DNA of 64,000 nt from Musa acuminata AAA Group. Its lineage: Eukaryota; Streptophyta; Magnoliopsida; Zingiberales; Musaceae. A program made the position numbers and the translations under genes. The stretch covers positions 35,406,001 to 35,470,000 of the forward strand of contig NC_088342.1 in the NCBI RefSeq assembly GCF_036884655.1. The letters run 5' to 3'. Within the stretch, counting starts at the first letter, position 1, and each line of letters starts with the position of its first letter. Positions 1-10,536 of this stretch are shown piece by piece. Under the pieces are notes generated by a model. That model was not told the origin of the DNA. It worked only from the letters and a program-made list of their open reading frames with translations, and did not search any database.

Positions 1-30
1 AAATTCATTAATTTTCATCAATATAAAAGT

Positions 31-738
31 TGTTAGGAACAAGAGCGCACTAAGAGGGGGGGGGGGGGAGTGAATTAGTGCAGCAGAAAACTTTCACGAT
101 TTCAAAAACCTTGTTAGATTAAAGTCGATTCCACTCAATTCGTTTCGGAAGGAATTTGAGCTTGAAGTCTAAAGTGAAAATGTAAGAGAAGACTAATGTA
201 ATTTGCAGTAGTGTAAATCACAAAAACATAGATTTCGTAAAGTCTTCGTAGAAAGCCGATCTCAGAATATGTTTTACGTCAAAGCGAACATAGATGTATT
301 TAAAGCATAGTAAGAAGGAGAGGCAATTTGCTATAAAGGAAAGATGCTTAAAGTGAAAACAAACTGAGATTTTAGAGTGGTTCGGTCAATATGACCGACA
401 TCCACTATCGGCTTCCTCCTCCGATGAGGTCACCGATATCCACTAGAGGCCTTCCTTCAATAGACGAAGGCCAACCACCCTTTTATAGCTTTTCTCCTTT
501 TGACAGGCTTAGGAGACAACCCTTACAAGTTTTCACTCCTCTCTTGAATGATCACAACACTTAGAAGAAAGAAGGAGGAGAATTCTAGCCTTTTCAACAC
601 TTTAAGGCCTCAAAGACTCAAGATTAAAGTAAGTTTTTCATGCCCTTTCATGCAGGAAAGGGTGGGGTTTATATAGGCTCCAATGAGTTTGAAAATGGAG
701 CCTAAAAGTGTCCATTCCCAGATTTTCGGAGTCCTAGC
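31..738 (-). repeat. 3' LTR of outermost element, first part
   Basis: Begins TGTTAGGAAC and carries the U5 hairpin GCACTAA / TTAGTGC around a long G run (47-81, plus-strand view). It is interrupted at 738 by the gag-only element; the CTAGC at 734-738 is copied at 8483-8487. The rest of this LTR resumes at 8488. Confidence 0.88.
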
Positions 739-2322
739 TGTTAGGATCGGAGCGGCACTAAGAGGGGGGGGTGAATTAGTGCAGCGGATTAAAACGTTGG
801 TTTCGATAAATCTTTCGTACGATAAAAAATCAGAATCGGAAGTGCTTAACTTGAAAGCGTATTCGCAAAGTTGTGCAGTAAATGTAATGAGGAAATAAAG
901 CAAGTAAGAGGGTTTGCAGTAATCTAAATAGCAGTAATGAAATGCAAACCAGAGATTACGTCGTTTTTAAAGTGGTTCGGTCAAGTGACCTACATCCACT
1001 TGCGAGGCCTCTCTTCGATGAGGCTCCCACCTTCCACTAGCAAATCTCTTGAAAGGGAAGGGTAAATACCCCTCTTACAACTTTTACAAGTGGTTCACTC
1101 TCTTACAGATTTTCAGCAAGAAAGAAGGAGGTGAACACTAGCAAATTGAAAACAAGAAAGACAAAGACTCTTCTAAAACTTTTCTCTCAATCACTGCTGC
1201 TCAAAAAGTTGTTCTCTCAGTTGAGATTTGAGGGGTATTTATAGGCCTCAAGAGGATTCAAATTTGGGCTTCAAAATTTGAATTCTCTTTGGGTTCCCGC
1301 TGTTGGAGGTGCCACCGCCCAGCCAAGCGGTGCCACCGCCCAGCCAGGAGGTGTCACCGCCTAGCTCTCGGGCACTGGGCGATGCCACCGCCCAGCCCAG
1401 GCGGTGCCACCGCCTACAGTGTTTTCAGCCCACTAGTTAGGCTTCAATCTTGCCCCAAACTAGTCCGAACTTGGGCCCAATTGGCCCCTACTTGGGTTAT
1501 AGGATTAACACCTAATCCTACCCCTAATTAACGTGCTAACTACAAATTTAAAGACATTTTCTAAGCTATTACAAAGTCCGCAACTCAAGACTTCTTCCGG
1601 CGAGCTTCCAACGAACTTCCGACGGTCTTCCGATAAACTCTCGGAAACCATTCTGCGGACTCCCGGCAAGCTCCTAGACTTCACGATTTGATCTTGGCAA
1701 GTTCCAACGAGCTTCTTTGGTAAGCTCCGATCTTTCTCGGCGAGCTCCGCGAACTTCCAACGAACCTTCCGGCGAGCTTCCGAAAAACCCTTCGGCAAGC
1801 TCCCTACTCATTCTCGGCTAGTTCCGGCAGCATTCCCGACGAACCTTCGGACTTCCGTCGAACTCTCGAACTCCCAACGAATCCTTCACGCTTGACTCCA
1901 GCACTTTGTTTCGCTTTATGTCTTCATCGTTATCGTAGTTAATCCTGCACACACAAGCAAACACTCTACTCCGATCTAGACAATTATTATAACGCAAATT
2001 GACATTCTGTTGCCCGGCACGTCATTGGTTGGCGCTTCGTCCGATTCTTCGGTGCATCGTCCTCTCTTGCGGCTTGTTGCCCAATCAGCGGTTGACCTCC
2101 GCAACCCCGATATCCTTGGCGCAATTTCGCTCTCCTTGGCCCGATGTCCGACGCCCGAAGCCTTCTGCCATCCAATATCCTGACGTGATCTCCTCCGATG
2201 CAACGTCAATTCCTCCTGCGTTAATTGTCTAATCCTGATCGAGTAGACCTGTATCACTCAAAATGTAGTCAAACATTTAAACACAATCAATTAGTTTCAT
2301 CATCAAAATCCGAGATTCAACA
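739..2322 (-). repeat. 3' LTR of family A gag-only element
   Basis: 1584 bp, ending ...GATTCAACA next to the purine tract. Contains the U5 G/C-tract hairpin (755-782), a TATA box read on the minus strand (TATAAATA, 1236-1243), a GGCGGTGCCACCGCC-type minisatellite just upstream of it (about 1305-1414), and U3 sequence rich in CCGGAAG/TTCGTCGGA-like repeats (about 1570-1860). Confidence 0.92.
1305..1414 (-). repeat. GGCGGTGCCACCGCC minisatellite upstream of the LTR TATA box
   Basis: Tandem, imperfect copies of a near-palindromic GC-rich unit separated by short spacers. The other LTR of this element has one more unit (7435-7574), which accounts for the 31-bp LTR length difference. It ends about 60 bp from the TATA box, so it may act as promoter-proximal elements (inference). 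Confidence 0.75.
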
Positions 2323-5300
2323 ATCTCCCCCTTTTTGATGATGACAACTAATTGATGACTAACGGAGTTAACCTTAACTCCCCGGAGTTTAACTAAACTC
2401 CCCCTATCAATATGCCATTGATAGAACACTTGGATTATCCCAAATCCAAGTAACATTCATCACATGTTATGAAAAATATTTAAACTATCATGCAAATATA
2501 TAAAATATTTAATTCAATGCATGAAGTCATCAATATACTTCTCCCCCTATGTCATCAACAAAAAGGAGAAGTAGCTCTAGCTATTTTAAAAGATATGCAA
2601 GTTTTTGCAACATAAAGCTAGATTTTCATCACAGCATATAAGCACAAAAGTATAGCAAGATTCTTAAGTTCAATCATGGCAATTCAACACTTGCTTCTTG
2701 TGCAAGATTGCACTTTGCTTTTCTTTGCAATGTGTATGATAGTATTTCTTTGTAATATTCAAAATAGCAAATTGTACATCATGCTAGATAGCATATTAAA
2801 GATGTTCAAGACAGTAAGTTTTTCTTCTCTTTTGAGAAGTGTTATTTTTGCTTCCTTTACAAAGTGCAAGCTAGCAAAGTATTTGAAAAAGTGAGCAAGT
2901 TTTGTAACATACAAGCTAGTAAAAATTTCAAAAGCAAATACAAGATAGCTTTCTTGTTGAAGTGTGTAAGCTATCAATTCTTACTTCCTATTGCAATGTG
3001 CAGGTTGCAAGTCTTGCTTCTTGAGATGGGCAAGATAATGATGTTCAAGAAGACAACTTTTGCTTCTTGAAATAAGCAAGTTAGCAATCTTTGCTACTTA
3101 AGATAGGCAAGCAAGCAATCAAGTTTTTGCATCTTCTTGACTTGTGCAAGCAAGCTATCTCCCCCTTTGTCATTGTCAAAAAGAAGGGAAGACCCATTAC
3201 ATCAATTATGACAAAGGTAAGTATCAATCTTAATTGTGCATCATCATATTTTCAAATTAGAATATGCACATTTTCAAAAACCTTATATTCATTCATGCAT
3301 GATATTGAATAAATCGATCAACATTATAAGGATATCATACATGATACTAAAATTTTTAACTATTCGTCAACATTTTGATCATGATACCAAATATTCATCA
3401 TTTAGAGTATTCATGATACAAAACATTAAATCAATATTTATAATACATCATTTTAGCGACAACTCATAGTATTTTAAATCATGATTTACATCATATGTAA
3501 TACATCACATCATAATTAGAAAGCACAAGTATTGCATATATCATTGCAAATCATAAATGTTTCATATCATGATGGTATCAATTTGTCAAATTATATCCTA
3601 CCAAAAACTTATCCCCATTTGTATTTCATGCATAATTTCACTTCATCACATTAGGAGTATCAAGAGGTATTAATTGGGTGATGAGATTAATATTTCACGA
3701 ATACATGGAATTGTATAAAAAATCATATCATAAGTGTTTCATACATTCATATCATCACATGAAGGAATATAAACAAAAATTAGTGATGAGATCTTACTTC
3801 ATGAATACAATAAAATTCATATAGCATATCATGGTTTATTAGAATTAGTCTTCCTTTTGGTGAATAGCAAAAAGAGTGGTAGGAGAGCAAGATCTCAATT
3901 CATGCATATTAAATATTCAATCATCAAAATCATGAACCATCTAGAAAATTCTCCTCTTTAAATATTCAAAGAGAGAATCATGATGAACATTCTTGGTTTA
4001 CATAAAGTTTCAAAACATAATTGTCAAGATTATGAATACTAAAAGACTATGAAACATTTCGACAAGTCTCCTTTTAAATAGAAAAGAAAATGTTGATTCA
4101 TAAAGGATTTCATGTTATGAATTTCAAGAGATCAAGATCATGATTTCAATAAAAAATTATTCAAATTTAAATCATCAAAATCATTATCAAAATCTAAGAG
4201 ATTCACAAAGATGATACAAATGGATTCATCAAAATCAATAAGATTGAGCAAAATAATTTTCAAGAATGTTATCCTCTTTTCGATTATTTCAAAACATATG
4301 ATTTTGTTTCATTTATACCAAATAAAAACATTTATCATGTTTAAAAACGAAAGAGTAAGATTTATTACAACAAAAATCATTAAGGTACTTTCATTATGGT
4401 AAAAATCAATGATCCATAAATCGTAAAAGATTCATCATCCATAATTTCGAAATTTATTAAGCATGATCATTATGCATGACACTAAAACATGGTTTCAAAA
4501 TGTTTAATATTTTCATTGCACAATTTAATCATTATGCATCATCATATTTTCAAATTCGAACATGCACAATTTCAAAACTATATCTTTTATTTTTCATGCA
4601 TGATACAAATAAATCAATCATCAATATCGGCATATCATACATGATATTCAAGCATTCATGATAAATCATTTTGGCAACATGATCATAGCTATTCAAATGA
4701 TAGTATCTAAATGTCAAAATTCATTACATCCTATCATGCATGATCATTAACTTCTTATTTGAATTTCATGCATTATTTTGTTTCATCACATAAGGAATAT
4801 CAAGAAGAGTTATTGGGTGATGAGATAAATATTTCATGAGTACAAGGAATTGCATGAAAATCATATCATGAAAAGATAATAATAGAAGACACGTTTTGTT
4901 TTGAAAAATCTCCTCTTAAATAATCAAGAAAAAATCTTAGGAGATCATGATATAGATAAAATTCATTCAATCTTAGAATAAGATATTAATTCAAGCATAT
5001 AAAATTTCTCAATTCATTATGAATCATAAAAAGAATTGTGGTTCCGAAATATCACGATTCATTTAGAAAAGTTTTCTCTTTAGTGCACGATAAGAAGAAA
5101 TATAGCAATGATACCAATCATAATTCATTTGGATAATAGATGCTAGAAAGGAACATTGAGGATACAAGATCTTGATTTTTATAGAGTAAATCTCAAGTTA
5201 TAAATCTCGAAAAATCAAGATAAAGCTCATTCAAATTCAAATCATCAAATCAAAATCATTTTCAAGATATTCATAAAAAGATGATAAAATAGATTCATCA

Positions 5301-5896
5301 AACCAAGAATTTTCAAGAAAAATACTTTTATCTATTTAGTTGTTTCATATAAGTATGCCTTTGTCCTTTTTGTGCCAAAAAATATATATATATCATCAAT
5401 CATTTAGGATCAAAAAACAAATTTCTTCATAACAACCATCAAGATCATTATGTATAACTTTTAAAATCTCATACATAAAATGGTATTAAAACATTTAATA
5501 TTTTCATTCCATCATTTTGCATTTTTATTGAACATAATTTTGAATGATTCTTATAGATAACTAAAACTTCTTTAGTTTTAATTTATATGATTAACTTTAT
5601 CTTAGCATGCTCAAATTTTGTTCATATGTCAAAACCATACATCATGTTTGAAAACCAAAGACAAGGTTTAAAAAAAAATCATCAAGCCTTCCATTCAAAA
5701 GTCATGCATCGTCATTGAAAATCAATATGGAAATCGTCAAAATACAAATTCTTGCTTCTCAATCACATATATAAGATTAATCTTACTAGGTGTATAAGCA
5801 TTAGATTTATATCTAACATTTTACTGCATTAACATAACACATGCAATTTTCAAGAAAATTAATCCTAAACTAAATTAAAAATAACTCAAGAAAGTA
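2323..5896 (-). other. Untranslated 3' internal region of family A element: purine tracts, hairpins, AT-rich repeats
   Basis: No credible coding sequence. It starts with a purine tract (minus strand AAAAAGGGGGAGAT) beside the LTR, with further purine tracts near 2542 and 3162; repeated purine tracts are a Sirevirus habit. Perfect inverted repeats occur: GGAGTTAA/TTAACTCC at 2364-2381 and CTTCTCC/GGAGAAG at 2538-2571. From about 2590 to 3140 lies a degenerate array built on 'cttgagataGGCAAGcaAGCA'-like units. The remaining 2.7 kb is very AT-rich with recurring ATCATGAT and TTCATGCATGAT words. Confidence 0.7.
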
Positions 5897-6817
5897 TTAT
5901 GTAATATCGAAATAAATTAGTGGGATTTTGATTACCTCATTGTTATAAGAGGGTGAGGCATAGTTTGCCACCTCGCCTTTCTTGATTTTCTCCTCGTCTT
6001 CGGAAGAGCTCAATTCATCCCAACTTTTGTTCTTCTTGCGTTCAAAGCAAGTAGTTCCATTCTTTTTGCTTTTTAATTTTTGTTTCATTTGTAGTTTAAG
6101 TTCACAATCACTTGAGCTTATGCTCGAGTGGTATTCATGTGTTCTATGTCCCAAATCCTTCCTATCATTTGGAAGGTTGTTCTCGAGTTTCTTTTTTGTC
6201 ACATTGTTCATTTCGTAGGTCATTAGAGACCCAATAAGTTCTTCGAGAGGGAATGTTTTAAGGTCCTTGGCCTCTTGAATGACCGTAACTTTTGGATCCC
6301 AAATTTTTGGAAGGGATCTTAAGATTTTAGTGACTAGTTCAAAATTAGAAAAACTTTTACCAAGAGCTTTGAGTCCATTGATGACATCCGTGAACCGGGT
6401 GTACATATCTCCGATGGACTCACTTGGTTTCATCCGGAAAAGTTCGTAAGAATGCACAAGAATATTGATTTTGGACTCTTTCACTCGGCTAGTGCCTTCA
6501 TGAGTGACCTCTAGAGTTCTCCAAATATCAAAAGCCGAGTCACACATCGAAACACGATTAAATTCATTTTTGTCAAGTGCACAATATAAGGCATTCATAG
6601 CCTTTGCATTTAAAGAAAACATCTTCTTCTCCAAATCATTCCAATGGTTCATTGGGAGAGAAGACATTTCAAATCCATTTTCGACTATGTCCCATAAATT
6701 CAAATCCAAAGAAAGTAAGAAAACTCTCATTCGAGTTTTCCAACAAGTGTAGTCCGTCCCATTGAAAAAGGGAGGACGAATGAGAGAGTGACCCTCTTGA
6801 AAGCCATAAAGAGCCAT
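5897..6817 (-). CDS. Gag of family A element, lacking zinc knuckle
   Basis: 306 codons, intact. Residues about 15-200 match the Copia gag polyprotein domain (Retrotran_gag_2/UBN2 type): FFNGTDYTCWKTRMR near the start, then NAKAMNALYCALDKNEFNRV, AFDIWRTLEVTHEGTSRVK and LEELIGSLMTYEM. Autonomous relatives in this window follow with a CCHC knuckle (CX2CX4HX4C); here only 'TTCFERKKNKSW' remains before an acidic SSSEDEE stretch, and the protein ends soon after. The start follows the primer site by about 35 bp. Expected role: capsid assembly in the cytoplasm. Nucleic-acid packaging would need another Gag or the basic region near residues 240-270 (inference). Confidence 0.85.
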   Translation of the reverse strand: MALYGFQEGHSLIRPPFFNGTDYTCWKTRMRVFLLSLDLNLWDIVENGFEMSSLPMNHWNDLEKKMFSLNAKAMNALYCALDKNEFNRVSMCDSAFDIWRTLEVTHEGTSRVKESKINILVHSYELFRMKPSESIGDMYTRFTDVINGLKALGKSFSNFELVTKILRSLPKIWDPKVTVIQEAKDLKTFPLEELIGSLMTYEMNNVTKKKLENNLPNDRKDLGHRTHEYHSSISSSDCELKLQMKQKLKSKKNGTTCFERKKNKSWDELSSSEDEEKIKKGEVANYASPSYNNEVIKIPLIYFDIT

Positions 6818-6853
6818 TTCTATTTGGGTGTTAAACCAAAGTAGAAAACCGTG

Positions 6854-6867
6854 GCTCTGATACCAAT
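6854..6867 (-). promoter_or_regulatory. Primer-binding site, initiator-Met tRNA
   Basis: On the minus strand the 5' LTR end ..CCTAACA is followed by ATTGGTATCAGAGC, complementary to the 3' end of plant initiator methionine tRNA. It sets minus-strand DNA priming and fixes the orientation of the element. Confidence 0.9.
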
Positions 6868-8482
6868 TGTTAGGATCGTAGCGGCACTAAGAGGGGGGGG
6901 TGAATTAGTGCAGCGGATTAAAACGTTGGTTTCGATAAATCTTTCGTACGATAAAAAATCAGAATCGGAAGTGCTTAACTTGAAAGCGTATTCGCAAAGT
7001 TGTGCAGTAAATGTAATGAGGAAATAAAGCAAGTAAGAGGGTTTGCAGTAATCTAAATAGCAGTAATGAAATGCAAACCAGAGATTACGCCATTTTTAAA
7101 GTGGTTCGGTTAAGTGACCTACATCCACTTGCGAGGCCTCTCTTCGATGAGGCTCCCACCTTCCACTAGCAAATCTCTTGAAAGGGCAGGGTAAATACCC
7201 CTCTTACAACTTTTACAAGTGGTTCACTCTCTTACATATTTTCAGCAAGAAAGAAGGAGGTGAACACTAGCAAATTGAAAACAAGAAAGACAAAGACTCT
7301 TCTAAAACTTTTCTCTCAATCACTACTGCTCAAAAAGTTGTTCTCTCAGCTGAGATTTGAGGGGTATTTATAGGCCTCAAGAGGATTCAAATTTGGGCTT
7401 CAAAATTTGAATTCTCTTTGGGTTCCCGCTGTTGGAGGTGCCACCGCCCAGCCAAGCGGTGCCACCGCCCAGCGCTCGGGTGCTAGGCGGTGCCACCGCC
7501 CAGCCAGGAGGTGTCACCGCCTAGCTCTCGGGCACTGGGCGGTGCCACCGCCCAGCCCAGGTGGTGCCACCGCCTACAGTATTTTCAGCCCACTAGTTAG
7601 GCTTCAATCTTGCCCCAAACTAGTCCGAACTTGGGCCCAATTGGCCCCTACTTGGGTTATAGGATTAACACCTAATCCTACCCCTAATTAATGTGCTAAC
7701 TACGAATTTAAAGACATTTTCTAAGCTATTACAAAGTCCGCAAGTCAAGACTTCTTCCGGCGAGCTTCCAGCGAACTTCCGACGGTCTTCCGATAAACTC
7801 TCGGAAACCATTCTGCGGACTCCCGGCAAGCTCCTAGACTTCACGATTTGATCTTGGCGAGTTCCAACGAGCTTCTTTGGTAAGCTCCGATCTTTCTCGG
7901 CGAGCTCCGCGAACTTCCAACGAACCTTCCGGCGAGCTTCCGAAAAACCCTTCGGCAAGCTCCCTACTCATTCTCGGCTAGTTCCGGCAGCATTCCCGAC
8001 GAACCTTCGGACTTCCGTCGAACTCTCGAACTTCCAACGAATCCTTCGCGCTTGACTCCAGCACTTTGTTTCGCTTTATGTCTTCATCGTTATCGTAGTT
8101 AATCCTGCACACACAAGCAAACACTCTACTCCGATCTAGACAATTATTATAACGCAAATTGACATTCTGTTGCCCGGCACGTCATTGGTTGGCGCTTCGT
8201 CCGATTCTTCGGTGCATCGTCCTCTCTTGCGGCTTGTTGCCCGATCGGCGGTTGACCTCCGCAACCCCGATATCCTTGGCGCAATTTTGCTCTCCTTGGC
8301 CCGATGTCCGACGCCCGAAGCCTTCTACCATCCAATATCCTGACGTGATCTCCTCCGACGCAACGTCAATTCCTCCTGCGTTAATTGTCTAATCCTGATT
8401 GAGTAGACCTGTATCACTCAAAATGTAGTCAAACATTTAAACACAATCAATTAGTTTCATCATCAAAATCCGAGATTCAACA
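6868..8482 (-). repeat. 5' LTR of family A gag-only element
   Basis: 1615 bp and nearly identical to 739-2322. U5 hairpin at 6884-6911, minus-strand TATA box at 7365-7372, GC minisatellite 7435-7574. Ends GATTCAACA followed directly by the TSD copy CTAGC (8483-8487). Confidence 0.92.
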
Positions 8483-8487
8483 CTAGC

Positions 8488-9265
8488 GGTACCACCACCA
8501 CTACTAGGTGGTAATACCACCTATTATTGGACATTGAGTGATACTATCACTTAGTCTGGGTGGTACTACTGCTTGACAACGCTCGAAGACCGAGCTCAGG
8601 CAGTACCACCGCCTGATAGGGGCGGTACCACCGCCTGATAGGGGCGGTACCACCGTTGGCAGCAATAATTATCGATGGTACCACCGCTGGCAGCAATAAC
8701 TATCGGCGGTACCATCGCCTGACAGAGGCGGTACTACCACCTAGAATCCCTGGGAGATCGAGTCTCCTGGGCAGTGCCACCACCGGCCAAGAATTCTGGG
8801 TCCGAATAGGCTGTTCCATTCGGCCCAATTTGGGTTCGTTAAGGGCCCAATTGGCCCCTAATTAAGTCAGTGGGATTACCTCCCAACCCTAACTTAATCT
8901 ATACTCTAACTATGACAATTACGACATGATTACTATAATTCTGTGTTTCGGTGCGTCAATCGCTTCTTTCGGCGAACTTCCGGCTAACATCCGACGAACC
9001 CTCGGCGATGCTCCGGTAGACTCCCGGCAATCTCCTGGACTTCGCGACGATCTTCTTGGCGAGTTTCGATAAGCTTCTATAGCAAGCTCCTAGACTTCTC
9101 GATTGGTTCCCGTAGAACTTCCGACGAACTCTCGAACTCCCAACATGATCTTGAACCTGCTGCATGTCTTACTGCCATCATAGTTAATTTTGCACACTTT
9201 TCTCAACATATAGATTAGATAAACAAATGACAATTGACTTCATCATCAAAATCTGAGATTCAACA
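8488..9265 (-). repeat. 3' LTR of outermost element, second part
   Basis: Continuation of 31-738 after the nested element and its duplicated CTAGC. Carries a GGCGGTACCACCGCC-type minisatellite (about 8488-8790), then U3 sequence ending GATTCAACA at 9265. Joined length is about 1.49 kb, comparable with the 1398-bp partner at 25555-26952. Confidence 0.85.
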
Positions 9266-10536
9266 ATCTCCCCCTTTTTGATAATGATAATTAATTGATG
9301 ACGGAGTTAACCTTAACTTCCTCTATCTATATGCCATACTTGAGAAAAGTTATTCTTGAATTCAAAGCTTTTGAATTCAAGAGACATATTGATAAGTTAA
9401 GTTCATTTAAACTTATTAATACACCCATCATGATTCCCATCATGATGTAACTTTCTGAAAATGATGTCAAGGCATGACATCCATTTTCAAGTCTTATATT
9501 TCAAATATGAAGGATAATAATCATAGCAATTCATTCTATGACAAGATATCAATTTGTAATATTTCAAACTAAGCTCTAGATATCTTCTCATAATGTAAAC
9601 ATTTCAAGTGTAAAATTGCATACATTTATCATCAATTTACCACATATTTCTCCCCCTTTGTCATCAACAAAAAGGAGAACAATTCAACAATATATATAAT
9701 TATGGTAAAAATTTATGTCATTTTTCAACTTGTAAAGAAATTCATACTAATTATTTTTCAAGCATTCATGACATGATATCATTCATTAACTTCTTTCCTT
9801 TTACTTATCATCAAAACTTTGCATGAAGGAGGAAAGTGAGGAAAGCCATTGAGAACCAACTTTGAATGAAGTTAAAAATGATAAGAGAGTTTCATTTCAT
9901 TTTTCATTCAAAATGATAAAATCATGCTTCATTTTTTACAAGGATTAAGATATACATGTGAAATTAAATCCTTCTAAGTGTTCATATCAAAAAAGTCTTC
10001 CTTCGTTAAGAAGGAATTCATGTGAAAGAAAGATTACATCAAATCCATTTGTCAATAAACATTCACAAAAGACAAGTCCATGAGAGATGCATTTGTCAAT
10101 TAATTTCATATATAAAAAATCAAGTGATGGAGCATGGATATGAAATATATTCAATATGGCATAGGCTTATGAAAGCTTTATTCAAGAAATACATTAAGTT
10201 CAGAAGAAAAAATATAACAAAATCATGCATTCGGACAATGTTTTGTCATAGCTTTTCAATCCCACTCATGAAGGTAAAATCATTAGTGCTTTGTAGTATT
10301 CAAAGATTAAGAATCCGATGTATGATTAGAACTTCTCAAATCACAATCATGAAAGTATAACATGCTCATCATCGTGGAAACTTTTAGCATCAAGGCACAA
10401 AATTTTCAACATCAAAGTAAACATGTTATTGAAGCACACAATCTTATCATCATGTAAAATTCGTATCATAAAATTTTCAGCACTGAATTTAAGTGATCAA
10501 AGAATCAAGAAAGTCCAAAAATAAAATTTATGAAAT
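9266..10536 (-). other. 3' untranslated internal region of outermost element, with purine tracts
   Basis: Opens beside the LTR with the minus-strand tract AAAAAGGGGGAGAT (9266-9280); a second tract lies near 9648. The first 200 bp are homologous, in reverse complement, to 20237-20419 of the plus-strand Sirevirus. The rest is AT-rich with no supported gene. Confidence 0.72.

Larger units (their letters stand above)
739..8482 (-). mobile_element. Gag-only (TR-GAG type) non-autonomous LTR retrotransposon, family A
   Basis: Complete 7744-bp element: 3' LTR 739-2322, purine tract 2323-2337, 3.5 kb AT-rich untranslated region, one gag ORF (5897-6817), initiator-Met primer site 6854-6867, 5' LTR 6868-8482. 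CTAGC flanks both ends (734-738 and 8483-8487). No protease, integrase, RT or RNase H motif is visible in any frame. The LTRs differ by few substitutions plus a 31-bp copy-number change in the GC-rich minisatellite, so insertion is fairly recent. Transposition must depend on enzymes made elsewhere; the homologous Gag, LTR ends and primer site point to Sireviruses (inference). Confidence 0.92.

Noticed and set aside
1505..1798. Recurrent 97-codon ORF in the U3 of LTRs (also 7665-7958, 45002-45295) with SLPGVRRMV..EDRRKF repeats
   Set aside because: It arises from CCGGAAG/TTCGTCGGA-type DNA repeats in U3 and is shared because the LTRs are homologous; related LTRs break the frame freely. No domain or start context supports a gene.
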